Below, one piece after another: positions 55,475 through 64,000 of a stretch of 64,000 nt of DNA. The stretch's first letter is position 1. Each line of letters opens with the position of its first letter. A program made the position numbers and the translations under genes. Below the pieces are notes generated by a model that searched no databases, had not been told where the DNA came from, and saw only the letters and a list, made by a program, of their open reading frames with translations. This DNA comes from Odoribacter laneus YIT 12061 (lineage in GTDB: Bacteria; Bacteroidota; Bacteroidia; Bacteroidales; Marinifilaceae), in NCBI RefSeq assembly GCF_000243215.1, contig NZ_JH594596.1, positions 2,626,392 through 2,690,391 on the forward strand, read 5' to 3'.

Positions 55475-56164
55475 ATGGAAGTAAAAAAGGCACCAAAAGC
55501 AGATCTTGAAGGCAAGAAAACGCTCTTTTTCGAGATCGGACTTGTGCTTGCTTTGGGAATCTTATTGTATGCTTTTACCTGGAAAACTGAAACAGCACAG
55601 ACAAAGGAAATGGATACAAATACTCAAATGCAGGTAGAAGAAGAAGTTATCCCTATTACACAACAGAACACCCCTCCTCCTCCTCCTCCTCCTCCAGCTC
55701 CGAAATTGACGGACCTGATTGATATTGTAGAAAATGACCAGGATATCGATGATGAACTCGAAATTACTGATGCTGAGGACCAAACAGAGAATACAGTTGT
55801 TGACGTTACAGCATTCGAAGGTTACGGAGAAGAAGATACCGGTGAGCAGGAAATTTTCCAGGTGGTAGAAGAAATGCCCGCCTTTACAGCAGAAGGGGGA
55901 AATGTCAATAAATGGATCAGTAAGAATATAAAATATCCGATCCTGGCTCAAGAAAATGGTATTCAGGGAAAAGTTTATCTTCAGTTTGTGATTGAAAAAG
56001 ACGGAAGTATCACGGACGTAAGAGTAGCGAGAGGAGTAGATGCATCTTTGGATAAAGAAGCCATCCGCGTTATTCAGAGTATGCCGAAGTGGAAACCGGG
56101 AAAACAGAGAGGTAAACCAGTAAGAGTTTCTTATACGTTGCCGATCAATTTCCAACTGAACTAA
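55475..56164 (+). CDS. tonB: TonB-family energy transducer
   Basis: Spans the inner membrane and transmits ExbBD energy to TonB-dependent receptors. 229 residues: N-terminal cytosolic tail, one helix (about 20-36, EIGLVLALGILLYAFTW), an acidic spacer with a Pro run (about residues 67-75) and a C-terminal TonB domain (about 140-229): INKWISKNIKYPILAQENG, YLQFVIEKDGSITDVRVARG, VIQSMPKWKPGKQRGKPVRV and LPINFQLN. No exbB or exbD is adjacent. It could serve the receptor at the left edge, like any other in the genome. A hairpin (GGGGCTG/CAGCCCC, 56187-56210) follows. Confidence 0.93.
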   Translation: MEVKKAPKADLEGKKTLFFEIGLVLALGILLYAFTWKTETAQTKEMDTNTQMQVEEEVIPITQQNTPPPPPPPPAPKLTDLIDIVENDQDIDDELEITDAEDQTENTVVDVTAFEGYGEEDTGEQEIFQVVEEMPAFTAEGGNVNKWISKNIKYPILAQENGIQGKVYLQFVIEKDGSITDVRVARGVDASLDKEAIRVIQSMPKWKPGKQRGKPVRVSYTLPINFQLN

Positions 56165-56186
56165 CAGAAATAACCAATAGCAAAAG

Positions 56187-56215
56187 GGGGCTGTCATTTA
56201 TGTCAGCCCCTTCTT
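56187..56215 (+). terminator. Terminator after the TonB gene
   Basis: GGGGCTG (56187-56193) with CAGCCCC (56204-56210) and a 10-nt loop, then TTCTTG. The T tract is interrupted, so strength is uncertain. Confidence 0.6.
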
Positions 56216-56296
56216 GTCTCTATAAACTTTATCCCTTTTTATACGTTTATAAAACCGGATATATCATTAAAATTTATCGCAATACATCAAATTTAT

Positions 56297-57532
56297 ATGG
56301 GTGAATTCTATTATACAAAAAAAGAAGCAGAAAAAGCCATTTTAGTGGGAGTAGCTTTACAGGAAGAAGGAATAAATTATGAAAGAATGTGTGAATATTT
56401 GGACGAACTGGCATTTTTAGCAGAAACAGCAGGAGCAGAAACCATTAAAGTATTCACTCAAAATCTGGATAAACCCGTTAACAGCACGTTTATCGGCAAA
56501 GGGAAACTAGAAGAAATCCGCCAATATATTGAAGAAAACGAAACCGACTTGGTTATTTTTGACGATGAATTAAGTCCCACTCAACTTCGTAACATTGAAA
56601 ACGAACTAAAAGGAGTAAAAGTCCTCGACCGCACCAATCTTATTCTCGATATCTTTGCAAACCGAGCCCGCACAGCCCACGCCAAAACACAGGTGGAACT
56701 GGCACAATACCAATATTTATTACCCCGTCTCGCTGGCATGTGGACTCACTTGGAAAGACAAAAAGGAGGGATCGGCCTAAGAGGTCCCGGAGAAACAGAA
56801 ATAGAAACGGACCGACGCGTTATCCGGGATAAAATTACCCGCCTCAAAGAACAATTAACAAGGGTCGATAAACAAATGTCTACACAGCGTAAAAACAGGG
56901 GAAAACTTGTAAGAGTAGCTCTCGTAGGCTATACAAATGTCGGGAAATCCACCCTGATGAATTTGCTCAGTAAATCTGAAGTATTCGCCGAGAATAAACT
57001 ATTCGCAACCCTCGATACAACCGTCCGGAAAATCACAATCAAAAATGTGCCTCTGCTTTTAGCAGATACAGTAGGATTTATCCGGAAATTACCCACACAT
57101 CTGATCGAATCGTTCAAATCTACTTTAGACGAAGTAAGGGAAGCCGACGTAATTTTACATGTGGTAGATATTTCACATCCGCAATTCGAAGATCAGCTAA
57201 AGGTAGTCAATGAAACATTAGCTGAACTGATAAAAGAACCGAAACCCACGATCATCGTATTTAATAAAATCGACGCTTTTACTTATACACCTAAGGACGA
57301 AGACGATCTCACCCCTACAGAACGCTGCAATTACAGTCTGGAAGATTTAAAACAAATGTGGATGTCTAAACAAGGTTGCGAAACCGTATACATATCTGCT
57401 GCCAAAAAAGAAAATATCGAAGAACTGAAAGAAAAACTATATGCCATCGTAAAAGAAATCCATTCTGCCCGCTTTCCATACAACGATTTTCTTTACAATA
57501 CGGAAGATGAACTGCCGGAGGAAATAAACTAA
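56297..57532 (+). CDS. hflX: Ribosome-associated GTPase HflX
   Basis: GTPase that binds the 50S subunit and splits stalled or hibernating ribosomes under stress. 411 residues. N-terminal HflX domain (KVFTQNLDKPVNSTFIGKGK, VIFDDELSPTQLRNIENEL, VLDRTNLILDIFANRARTAH), a coiled coil (RDKITRLKEQLTRVDKQMST) and the G domain: VALVGYTNVGKSTLMNLL (G1), ATLDTTVRKI (G2), LADTVGFIRKLP (G3) and VFNKIDAF (G4), then a short C-terminal tail ending in acidic residues. Located 132 bp after the TonB gene, past a terminator. Confidence 0.96.
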   Translation: MGEFYYTKKEAEKAILVGVALQEEGINYERMCEYLDELAFLAETAGAETIKVFTQNLDKPVNSTFIGKGKLEEIRQYIEENETDLVIFDDELSPTQLRNIENELKGVKVLDRTNLILDIFANRARTAHAKTQVELAQYQYLLPRLAGMWTHLERQKGGIGLRGPGETEIETDRRVIRDKITRLKEQLTRVDKQMSTQRKNRGKLVRVALVGYTNVGKSTLMNLLSKSEVFAENKLFATLDTTVRKITIKNVPLLLADTVGFIRKLPTHLIESFKSTLDEVREADVILHVVDISHPQFEDQLKVVNETLAELIKEPKPTIIVFNKIDAFTYTPKDEDDLTPTERCNYSLEDLKQMWMSKQGCETVYISAAKKENIEELKEKLYAIVKEIHSARFPYNDFLYNTEDELPEEIN

Positions 57533-57602
57533 TTTTCTTCCGGTTTACACCTTGCCTTTACTGGAAACCGAAAGCAATGACATTTATTATTCTTTATGCC
57601 TT

Positions 57603-57992
57603 TTATTGATCATCCAATAAAAAACCGAAATCGAAGATACGAAAAACAGGACGCTTTTCTCCGGAATAACGCTTGATATAAGGCAACATCAATATCATTT
57701 GAAAAGTACAAAAGAGCGGAATAACTTTTTCAGAAGGGATCATTATATTCTTGCGTTCACAATACTTTTGTAAAGCGTAAATAAAAATTTTATACTCGTA
57801 CTTCTCTTCGTAAGAGTTCGCCAGATATTTATCTAAAGGAACAATTACATGCCAGCATTTTAATAACTCTTCTGGAACTTCATTCCAATATACATCGGGA
57901 TTTTCATCTATAAACTGAAAACTGATCCGTAAAATATCTTCTTCGGTCATGACTTTGTCTTTTCGATTATCCAACCGTTCAGCTAAAGTCAT
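57603..57992 (-). CDS. Conserved-looking hypothetical protein, 129 aa
   Basis: No family recognised. A soluble, aromatic-rich protein with the segment EDILRISFQFIDENPDVYWN, a basic central region and an ending of FRIFDFGFLLDDQ; no signal or transmembrane helix. The longest frame starts at 57992, within 8 nt of the terminator hairpin of the structured RNA on the same strand; the Met at codon 15 (57950) is a reasonable alternative start. It may be expressed by read-through from the RNA promoter or not at all in its longest form. Confidence 0.6.
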   Translation of the reverse strand: MTLAERLDNRKDKVMTEEDILRISFQFIDENPDVYWNEVPEELLKCWHVIVPLDKYLANSYEEKYEYKIFIYALQKYCERKNIMIPSEKVIPLFCTFQMILMLPYIKRYSGEKRPVFRIFDFGFLLDDQ

Positions 57993-57995
57993 ATA

Positions 57996-58188
57996 AAAGG
58001 CGTGGACTTAACTTATTATCCAAGGAGGTTCTAGCATTACCTGGAAACTTAATAAGCAAGCCCACGCCATATTATTATTCCTATACAGCGCAGGCGTTGC
58101 ACACTTCGTCTCTGTTTCCGTTAGTAACTGCTAGATTCCCTAGGAAAAGACTCTATGCGAACGTAAATTTATACATTTTCTTCACAAA
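57996..58188 (-). ncRNA. Structured small RNA of about 190 nt (6S-like or Bacteroidales-1-like candidate)
   Basis: On the minus strand a -7 box TACATTTG (complement of 58195-58202) predicts a start near 58187. The transcript has a central helix pairing TTCCTA with TAGGAA around a conserved-looking stretch (GGAAACAGAGACGAAGTGTG). Its 3' end is a long hairpin, 57999-58068: outer stem GGCGTGG/CCACGCC, inner stem CTTATTA/TAATAAG, followed by TTTTAT as terminator. It has no reading frame of note. Size and architecture fit 6S RNA or the Bacteroidales-1 motif, both bounded by such promoter and terminator, but the identity was not confirmed. Confidence 0.6.
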
Positions 58189-58194
58189 TCGGAA

Positions 58195-58202
58195 CAAATG
58201 TA
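58195..58202 (-). promoter_or_regulatory. Promoter -7 box of the structured RNA
   Basis: Minus-strand TACATTTG matches TAnnTTTG exactly, with a TTGG about 19 bp upstream as a weak -33 element. No protein start lies within 190 nt downstream. Confidence 0.65.
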
Positions 58203-58229
58203 AAGAAAAAACATATACATCCCAAGAAT

Positions 58230-59519
58230 TTATTTTACTATTATCAGATAATAATTCTTTTTTCCGCTTTGCGCTAAAATATATTTTTGGTCGATCAGGC
58301 AATTTTCATTAACAATCGTATCTTCTCCTACTTTTTCTTTATTAATGCTAATAGAATTCGCTTTCAGTGCTCGTCGAGCCTCTCCCTTAGAACTCATAAT
58401 GCCCGTTTTCTCTGCCAAAAAATCTATAATCGGTATGCCTGCTGCCAATTCCTCTGCTTTCAATTCAAATTGAGGGACACCTTCAAATACAGATAAAAAA
58501 GTCGATTCATCGATTTTTCTCAATGTTTCCGAAGTAGCATTTCCGAACAATATTTGAGAAGCTTCCAAAGCTAAATGATAGGCTTCTTCCCCATGAATCA
58601 GACAAGTAATTTCTTTCGCCAATATTTTCTGAAGTTTACGAAGATGCGGCACTTGCCGATGTTCCTCGATCAAAGCATCAATCTCAGCAGGAGGCAAAAG
58701 CGTAAATATCTTGATATATTTTTCAGCGTCTTCATCTGCAGTATTCAACCAAAATTGATAAAACTGATAAGGAGAAGTCCGGGACGGATCCAACCATATA
58801 TTACCGGATTCAGTTTTCCCAAATTTTTTACCATCGCTTTTTGTCATCAATGGCCAGGTTAGACCATAAGCTTCCAACCCTTCTTTTCGCCGGATCAATT
58901 CTCCTCCTGTAGTGATATTACCCCACTGGTCAGAACCGCCCATCTGTAACAGACAGTTGTAATTTCTACGCAAATATAAAAAATCATATCCCTGCACCAA
59001 TTGATAGGTAAATTCTGTAAAAGACATCCCCTGAGCAGACTCACTACTCAGTCTTTTCTTGACAGAATCTTTGGCCATCATATAATTAACCGTAATATGT
59101 TTTCCAACCTCCCGGATAAAATCTAAAAAAGAAAAATCTTTCATCCAGTCGTAATTGTTCAACATAATGGCAGCATTAGAAGCTGAAGAATTAAAATCGA
59201 TAAAACGCGAAAGTTGGGCTTTAATAGCCGTCATATTGCGATGAATCGTCTCTTCGTCCAACAAATTACGTTCCTGGGATTTCCCACTCGGATCCCCGAT
59301 CATTCCCGTAGCTCCTCCAATAATAAAAATAGGTTTATGACCAGCCATTTGAAAATGCTTCATCATCATCACAGACACCAAATGCCCGATATGTAAGGAA
59401 TCCGCTGTCGGATCAATACCTACATATGCCGTTGTTTCTCCTTTGGCTAACTGCTCTTCCGTACCGGGCATGATATCGTGAATCATACCCCTCCACTTTA
59501 ATTCATCTACAAAATTCAT
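58230..59519 (-). CDS. tyrS: Tyrosyl-tRNA synthetase
   Basis: Class I synthetase charging tRNA(Tyr) (EC 6.1.1.1). 429 residues. Signatures: [20 protein letters not shown] (HIGH), [40 protein letters not shown] and [14 protein letters not shown] (Tyr-binding), [20 protein letters not shown] (KMSKS as KFGKT), and a C-terminal S4 RNA-binding domain ([20 protein letters not shown], about residues 360-425). The upstream region continues to the CvpA-like gene on the same strand; 118 bp separates them. Confidence 0.97.
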   Translation of the reverse strand: MNFVDELKWRGMIHDIMPGTEEQLAKGETTAYVGIDPTADSLHIGHLVSVMMMKHFQMAGHKPIFIIGGATGMIGDPSGKSQERNLLDEETIHRNMTAIKAQLSRFIDFNSSASNAAIMLNNYDWMKDFSFLDFIREVGKHITVNYMMAKDSVKKRLSSESAQGMSFTEFTYQLVQGYDFLYLRRNYNCLLQMGGSDQWGNITTGGELIRRKEGLEAYGLTWPLMTKSDGKKFGKTESGNIWLDPSRTSPYQFYQFWLNTADEDAEKYIKIFTLLPPAEIDALIEEHRQVPHLRKLQKILAKEITCLIHGEEAYHLALEASQILFGNATSETLRKIDESTFLSVFEGVPQFELKAEELAAGIPIIDFLAEKTGIMSSKGEARRALKANSISINKEKVGEDTIVNENCLIDQKYILAQSGKKNYYLIIVK

Positions 59520-59637
59520 CGTTATTTATTTTCTAGTTTATTTTATTCTCTTTATAAATCCGATATGCACCTCCTGGGTGCTCCTGTCAATAATACAACC
59601 TCCCCGTTGTTCTCCAGAATATTGCTTCCATTTTCTC

Positions 59638-60117
59638 TCAGAACTTGATCATATTATACATTCGCTGTGCAAAGGTAAGAAAAGCATTGTACAAAAGACT
59701 TTTCTCTTTCACTTCCTCATTTATAAAATGAAACTTCCCGTCTAAGGCTTCTATAATGAACAAAGCGATACAGAGAAAAACAAAATATTTAGCTATTCCT
59801 AATACTGTACCCAATAGCTTATTCACCATCCCTAAAGAAATAATATCGATAAGTTTCGTCAACATCTTTCCCAACAGAGAAATCGCAACAACCACAATCA
59901 GAAAAGTAACTCCTAAAGCAACATAAGAAAGAGATTCAGAAGAGAGATTCAAAAAATCCCGCAGAAAGTCCTCCGTATACCCTGAAAATTTGATAGCTAT
60001 ATACACACCCAAAAGAAGTCCCAACAAAGTGGCAACTTCAATGATCAACCCCCGGGAAAAACCCCTATAAGCTCCGTATAACAAAGGCAATAATAATATA
60101 ATATCTATGTAATTCAC
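59638..60117 (-). CDS. CvpA-family inner membrane protein
   Basis: A 159-residue protein with four hydrophobic helices typical of the colicin V production/CvpA family (PF02674): MNYIDIILLLPLLYGAYRGF with the conserved N-terminal Asp and Gly, RGLIIEVATLLGLLLGVYIA, YVALGVTFLIVVVAISLLGK and VNKLLGTVLGIAKYFVFLC. Family members affect colicin V export, biofilm formation and bile salt tolerance in enterobacteria; their exact biochemical role is unclear. It lies 118 bp upstream of tyrS on the same strand. Confidence 0.87.
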   Translation of the reverse strand: MNYIDIILLLPLLYGAYRGFSRGLIIEVATLLGLLLGVYIAIKFSGYTEDFLRDFLNLSSESLSYVALGVTFLIVVVAISLLGKMLTKLIDIISLGMVNKLLGTVLGIAKYFVFLCIALFIIEALDGKFHFINEEVKEKSLLYNAFLTFAQRMYNMIKF

Positions 60118-60210
60118 CTTAACCTCTTTATTTCAGAAAACCAAAGATAAAGTGATTTATTTAAAGATAAAGAATTTTGTAAAAAAAACTTTCCTCCAAT
60201 TTTTTATCCC

Positions 60211-60612
60211 CCCATGGGGACGGACCTTTTTGGAGGTTCTAAATATTGAAAAAACCGCTCTTTAATCTCAGGATTTATAGAAGATAATACCTCTTCAATT
60301 TAAAAACATTCAATTGTTTGATTATCAATAATATAAAACAACATTATCCCTTATTTACTTATATTCTCCCCTGAAGGCCTCTCCCAACAAGAACAAACTC
60401 CAAGTATTACTTTTTTCAACAGTAAAGAATTTACCCCACAGGGACGGACCTTTTTGGGGGGTTTTAAATATTAAAAACCACTCTCTTTGATCTCATTATT
60501 TATAGAGAATTATAATCCTCCACCTCAAAAACATGTATCAAACTGATTATCAAAACACAAAAACCAAATATTATTTATTTACTTGCATTGCCCCAGAGGG
60601 ACGGACCTTTTG
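60211..60612. repeat. Three direct REP-like repeats downstream of the RAYT gene
   Basis: Core GGGACGGACCTTTTTGG occurs at 60217-60233, 60441-60457 and, ending TTTTgtg, 60598-60611, each preceded by CCCCA-N-GGG (the first is the palindrome CCCCATGGGG). The DNA after copies 1 and 2 is also related: TTxTAAATATT, then AAAAACC and CTCTTT, then ATTTATAGA. The repeat unit is therefore longer than the core, with periods of 224 and 157 bp. The third copy abuts the RAYT stop codon. Confidence 0.85.
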
Positions 60613-60614
60613 TG

Positions 60615-61352
60615 TTATTTTTTCCAATAGCGAACGTTATACCTACTTATTCCTGTCACTTTAGATAATTGACGTACACTAGCATGAGTTTTTTGTCGCA
60701 ACTCCTGAATTAACAGGATACGATCTTCTTGGGATAATTCCATGATTCCTTTGTTACCTAATTTTTGGTTACAAATATCTTTAATTTCCTGATTATTCCA
60801 TTTTTTCAATTGATCAATATCCATATATTGTCCCTCATCCACTATAGAAATGTAGTTTTCAAAATCCTTTTCTTTCTTAAAAAATGTATTCAAGAATTCA
60901 GTATAAATAAAAGAAGAGTAAGAAGAAAAATAATTACAATAACTACTCCAGGTATATAGAGAAGCTTTAGTACATATTCCGGCTTTTACCGGATTTTGTA
61001 AAATATAACGAAAACATTGTAGCAAATAAATTTCATCTTCAATAACCTCGCTTTTAAAACGATCCTGAAATAAATAACCACATCGCTTATACTTATGATT
61101 AAACCACATAGCATATCTGGTTGCAATACGATGCACCCCTCGGCTAAGTTCTTCGCTTTCCACAATAAGATGTATATGATTTGTCATAAGGCAATAACAA
61201 TAGATTCTAAATTTTTCCGAAGCTTGTTGTTTCAATAAATGTAAAAAAAATTGCCAATCATCGTTTTCGCAAAAAATCATCATTCGATTTATACCACGCA
61301 ATATAACATGGTATACATGGGTAACCGATCGTTGACGAGCATGTCTTGGCAT
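60615..61352 (-). CDS. REP-associated tyrosine transposase (RAYT), Y1/IS200-like HUH enzyme with C-terminal HTH
   Basis: A 245-residue single-strand nuclease/transposase of the Y1_Tnp family (PF01797). MPRHARQRSVTHVYHVILRG opens the domain. The HUH motif is H59-I-H61 in MTNHIHLIVE, followed by GYLFQDRFKSEVIEDEIYLL. The catalytic Tyr is Y116 in CFRYILQNPVKAG. The C terminus (about 210-245) is a helix-turn-helix-like segment, VRQLSKVTGISRYNVRYWKK. The start at 61352 is chosen because MPRHARQ is the usual N terminus and a promoter box lies at 61379-61386; the longer frame from 61508 reads through a REP copy. Flanked by inverted REP copies. Confidence 0.92.
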   Translation of the reverse strand: MPRHARQRSVTHVYHVILRGINRMMIFCENDDWQFFLHLLKQQASEKFRIYCYCLMTNHIHLIVESEELSRGVHRIATRYAMWFNHKYKRCGYLFQDRFKSEVIEDEIYLLQCFRYILQNPVKAGICTKASLYTWSSYCNYFSSYSSFIYTEFLNTFFKKEKDFENYISIVDEGQYMDIDQLKKWNNQEIKDICNQKLGNKGIMELSQEDRILLIQELRQKTHASVRQLSKVTGISRYNVRYWKK

Positions 61353-61378
61353 AGGAATGAAATATAAAGACACCTTAT

Positions 61379-61386
61379 CAAATTTA
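61379..61386 (-). promoter_or_regulatory. Promoter -7 box of the RAYT gene
   Basis: Minus-strand TAAATTTG, a full match to TAnnTTTG, 26 bp before the chosen start codon. Confidence 0.55.
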
Positions 61387-61413
61387 CGAAAAAAATAGAT
61401 GTTTCCCAAATAA

Positions 61414-61440
61414 CCAAAAAGGTCCGTCCCCATGGAGGGA
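61414..61440. repeat. Inverted REP copy upstream of the RAYT gene
   Basis: CCAAAAAGGTCCGTCCC at 61414-61430 is the exact reverse complement of the REP core found three times on the other side, followed by CCATGG as in copy 1. The RAYT gene is therefore bracketed by REPs in opposite orientation. Confidence 0.9.
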
Positions 61441-61647
61441 AAAAGGAGGAGAGAACACTTTTTTCGGTTTACAATTTTCAATTCCCTATTATTTTCGTAT
61501 TTTCGCAAATTGGTAAAATGGGTATTATAGCTTTTAAGCTATTGAATAAACTGTTTTTTAGTAATATTATTCATTCAAAGCGATTCAATTGCCTTTATAA
61601 GGAAGTTTATAAAACGACAAAACGAATCAAAATTTAAATTCAGTCTA

Positions 61648-63393
61648 ATGTATAGAACACACACATGCGGACAACTGAGAGTTGAAAATGTAAATGAAAG
61701 CGTTTGTTTAAGCGGATGGGTACAAAAAATCCGTAATCTCGGTGCTATGACGTTTATCGACCTCCGCGACAGATATGGAATTACTCAGCTAGTAATAGAA
61801 GAGTCTGCTTCAGAAGAAATAAAAAGACAAGTAGATAAACTGGGACGGGAGTTTGTTATTCAAGTAAAAGGTAAGGTGGTTGAAAGAGCCAGTAAAAACA
61901 GTAAAATACCTACAGGAGAAATTGAAATTCTTATTACAGATTTAACAATCCTCAGTCGTTCGGACATTCCTCCCTTTACAATCGAAGATAACACAGATGG
62001 TGGAGACGAAATCCGGATGAAATACCGTTATTTGGATTTACGCCGGAATATGGTGAGGAAGAATTTGGAATTACGTCACCGCATGGCTCATCTGGTACGT
62101 AATTATCTGGACGGGCAACATTTTATGGAAGTTGAAACGCCGGTATTAATTAAAAGTACACCTGAAGGAGCCCGCGACTTTGTGGTACCTTCCCGTATGA
62201 ATCAAGGGCAATTTTATGCTCTTCCTCAGAGTCCTCAGACATTTAAGCAATTGCTTATGGTCGCTGGTTTCGACCGTTATTATCAAATCGTAAAATGTTT
62301 CCGGGATGAAGACTTACGTGCCGACCGACAGCCGGAATTTACCCAAATCGATTGCGAAATGTCGTTTGTAGAACGAAAGGATGTATTGGAAATTTTTGAA
62401 GGGATGATTCGCCATCTCTTTAAAGAAATCAAAGGAATAGATATTCCGGAACTCCCTCGTATGAGTTGGAACGACGCCATGGAATATTATGGCTGTGATA
62501 AACCGGACATCCGTTTTGGCATGCAATTTGTCAATTTGAGCGACATAGCAAAGAATAAAGATTTTGCCGTTTTCAATTCAGCAGAATACATCGGTGCTAT
62601 CTGCGCTTCGGGATGTGCCTCTTATACCCGCAAACAGCTGGATGAATTAACAGAATTTGTAAAACGTCCCCAGATTGGAGCCAAAGGACTGGTATATGTC
62701 AAATACAATGAAGACGGAACACTAAAATCCTCTGTTGACAAGTTCTATAACGAAACAGATTTAAAACAATGGATCTCTGCTTGTAAAGCTGAACCAGGAG
62801 ATTTGCTTCTCCTCCTTTGTGGTCCTAAAAACAAAACACTTCCCCAACTGTGTGAATTACGTCTGGAAATGGGAGAACGTCTCGGACTGCGGGATAAAAA
62901 TGTATATAAACCGTTATGGGTAGTCGATTTTCCCTTATTGGAATGGGATGAAGAAACTCAACGTTTTTATGCTATGCATCACCCCTTCACTTCTCCTAAT
63001 CTGGAAGACGTGGATATGATGGAAACCAATCCCGGTGCAGTTCGGGCTAATGCATACGATATGGTCATTAACGGTGTCGAAGTCGGCGGAGGTTCTATCC
63101 GAATTCACGATACCACCTTACAACAACGTATGTTTCATTGTTTAGGGTTCACGCCGGAACAAGCCAAAAAACAATTCGGCTTCCTATTGAACGCTTTCAA
63201 ATACGGAGCACCTCCTCACGGAGGCATTGCTTTTGGTTTTGACCGACTGGTTTCTATGTTTGCCGGCCTTGACAGTATCCGGGACACGATTGCTTTTCCG
63301 AAAAACAATTCGGGTCGCGACGTGATGATCGATTCTCCATCAGAAATCAGCGAAGAGCAATTTAAAGAATTGGGAATCAAACTAAACTTATAA
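61648..63393 (+). CDS. aspS: Aspartyl-tRNA synthetase
   Basis: Class II synthetase charging tRNA(Asp) (EC 6.1.1.12). 581 residues, bacterial type. N-terminal OB-fold anticodon domain ([20 protein letters not shown]), motif 1 region ([37 protein letters not shown]), motif 2 ([20 protein letters not shown]), the bacterial GAD insertion (about residues 280-430) and motif 3 ([16 protein letters not shown]). The start is the only one preserving the OB fold; a terminator-like hairpin without T run follows at 63400-63432. holB follows on the same strand. Confidence 0.97.
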   Translation: MYRTHTCGQLRVENVNESVCLSGWVQKIRNLGAMTFIDLRDRYGITQLVIEESASEEIKRQVDKLGREFVIQVKGKVVERASKNSKIPTGEIEILITDLTILSRSDIPPFTIEDNTDGGDEIRMKYRYLDLRRNMVRKNLELRHRMAHLVRNYLDGQHFMEVETPVLIKSTPEGARDFVVPSRMNQGQFYALPQSPQTFKQLLMVAGFDRYYQIVKCFRDEDLRADRQPEFTQIDCEMSFVERKDVLEIFEGMIRHLFKEIKGIDIPELPRMSWNDAMEYYGCDKPDIRFGMQFVNLSDIAKNKDFAVFNSAEYIGAICASGCASYTRKQLDELTEFVKRPQIGAKGLVYVKYNEDGTLKSSVDKFYNETDLKQWISACKAEPGDLLLLLCGPKNKTLPQLCELRLEMGERLGLRDKNVYKPLWVVDFPLLEWDEETQRFYAMHHPFTSPNLEDVDMMETNPGAVRANAYDMVINGVEVGGGSIRIHDTTLQQRMFHCLGFTPEQAKKQFGFLLNAFKYGAPPHGGIAFGFDRLVSMFAGLDSIRDTIAFPKNNSGRDVMIDSPSEISEEQFKELGIKLNL

Positions 63394-63399
63394 TTAAAA

Positions 63400-63432
63400 A
63401 TGATGATTTCGTAAACTCACGAAATCGTCATC
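63400..63432 (+). terminator. Hairpin between aspS and holB
   Basis: GATGATTTCGT with ACGAAATCGTC (one mismatch) around AAACTC, with no T tract. It probably does not separate the two genes fully. Confidence 0.4.
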
Positions 63433-63446
63433 TAAAACTTATAAAA

Positions 63447-64000
63447 GTGTTTAAAGACGTAATCGGACATAGCAATATTAAGCGGCAACTGATCACTACC
63501 CTTCAATCGGGACGTATCAGTCACGCCCAGCTTTTTGCCGGAAATACCGGTTACGGCTCTTTAGCTCTGGCCCTGGCTTTTGCACAATATGTCTTTTGCA
63601 CGGGTAACAAAAAAGAAGATGCTTGCGGAGAATGTCCTTCCTGCAGGCAAATGCAGAAACTCATTCATCCGGATCTTCATTTTGTTTTTCCCGTTGTGCG
63701 CAAAACCAAAACACCCGTCAGCGACGAATATATCAGCGAATGGCGTAGTCTTTTATCCAAAACGGCTTACTTCCATCTCGAGGATTGGTATGCAGAAATG
63801 GGTATAGAAGACAATGCACAGGCAGCTATTTATACAGAAGAAAGTGGTAATATCCTCCGAAAGCTCCATTTAAAATCTTTCCAATCGGATTATAAAATCA
63901 TGATCATCTGGCTGCCAGAAAAAATGAATTTGGAATGTTCCAATAAGCTTCTGAAAATCATTGAAGAACCTTATGATAAAACCCTCTTTCTCTTGGTTTC
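63447..64000 (+). CDS. holB: DNA polymerase III subunit delta' (5' part)
   Basis: Clamp-loader subunit of the replicase. Starts with GTG at 63447 (no upstream ATG in the frame) and is open to the window end, about 184 codons. Features: FKDVIGHSNIKRQLITTLQS, AQLFAGNTGYGSLALALAFA (degenerate P-loop, as usual for delta', which does not hydrolyse ATP), a zinc-type cluster CTGNKKEDACGECPSCRQM, LKIIEEPYDKTLFLL (the SRC-box region would follow beyond). It probably continues past the window. Confidence 0.88.
   Translation, partial: MFKDVIGHSNIKRQLITTLQSGRISHAQLFAGNTGYGSLALALAFAQYVFCTGNKKEDACGECPSCRQMQKLIHPDLHFVFPVVRKTKTPVSDEYISEWRSLLSKTAYFHLEDWYAEMGIEDNAQAAIYTEESGNILRKLHLKSFQSDYKIMIIWLPEKMNLECSNKLLKIIEEPYDKTLFLLV

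Noticed and set aside
60217-60611. CRISPR array
   Set aside because: Only three copies with unequal spacing (224 and 157 bp) and related spacers next to a RAYT gene; these are REPs.
61353-61508. 52-residue N-terminal extension of the RAYT protein
   Set aside because: It translates the inverted REP and lies upstream of the likely promoter; the family begins at MPRHARQ.
1-64000. tRNA or rRNA genes
   Set aside because: I looked for CCA-ended cloverleaf-like segments and conserved rRNA motifs between genes and found none.

Overview
The window is a chromosomal segment of a Bacteroidota bacterium, almost certainly order Bacteroidales. The evidence is moderate GC with AT-rich intergenic DNA, promoters of the TTTG-N19..21-TAnnTTTG type, weak or absent Shine-Dalgarno sequences, a long IspG with a central insertion, a TonB-dependent receptor with an N-terminal carboxypeptidase-regulatory-like domain, and many exported lipoproteins. 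The gene content would fit an Odoribacter or Butyricimonas-like gut organism, but the genus cannot be fixed from the sequence alone.

Layout. 1-4.1 kb (minus strand): an ECF sigma factor, a membrane-anchored Cys-rich Spy/CnrX-like sensor, a small CnrY-like membrane protein and a TonB-dependent receptor. The sigma gene lies between two perfect 43-bp inverted repeats. 4.2-6.9 kb: a decayed region with a truncated GH20 hexosaminidase, an unrecognised 442-aa gene and remnants. 6.9-16 kb: exported alkaline phosphatase, a large collagen-like/DUF4988-type lipoprotein, a calcineurin-like phosphatase, a degenerate aspartokinase-like protein and an exported esterase. 16.4-18.3 kb: a NifU-like protein paired with a GGGtGRT protein. 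18.5-26.2 kb: beta-barrel protein, periplasmic rhodanese, GlsB-type membrane protein, exported endonuclease/exonuclease/phosphatase-fold lipoprotein, IspG and a long-chain acyl-CoA synthetase.

26.6-37.2 kb holds the branched-chain amino acid cluster ilvD-ilvB-ilvN-ilvC-leuA-leuC-leuD-leuB. It is preceded by a consensus promoter, a 28-codon leader peptide rich in Leu, Val and Ile, and mutually exclusive antiterminator and terminator helices, so ribosome-mediated attenuation is the likely control. 37.4-37.9 kb is a noncoding element built of nested inverted repeats that shows compensatory base changes. 38-48 kb: YbaK-like deacylase, cysS, glutaminyl cyclotransferase, ung, fba, a Ser-type sulfatase, a BPL_N lipoprotein and typA.

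At 48.3-48.6 kb a clear cobalamin riboswitch with its own strong promoter ends in a terminator with no gene behind it; the next gene is on the opposite strand. 48.7-57.5 kb: YtfJ-like protein, Omp85-type barrel, phosphoethanolamine transferase, exported nitroreductase, asd, 4'-phosphopantetheinyl transferase, TonB and HflX. 57.6-60.1 kb: a small unknown gene, a ~190-nt structured RNA with its own promoter and terminator, tyrS and a CvpA-like gene. 60.2-61.4 kb: a REP-associated tyrosine transposase with four REP copies. The window ends with aspS and the start of holB.
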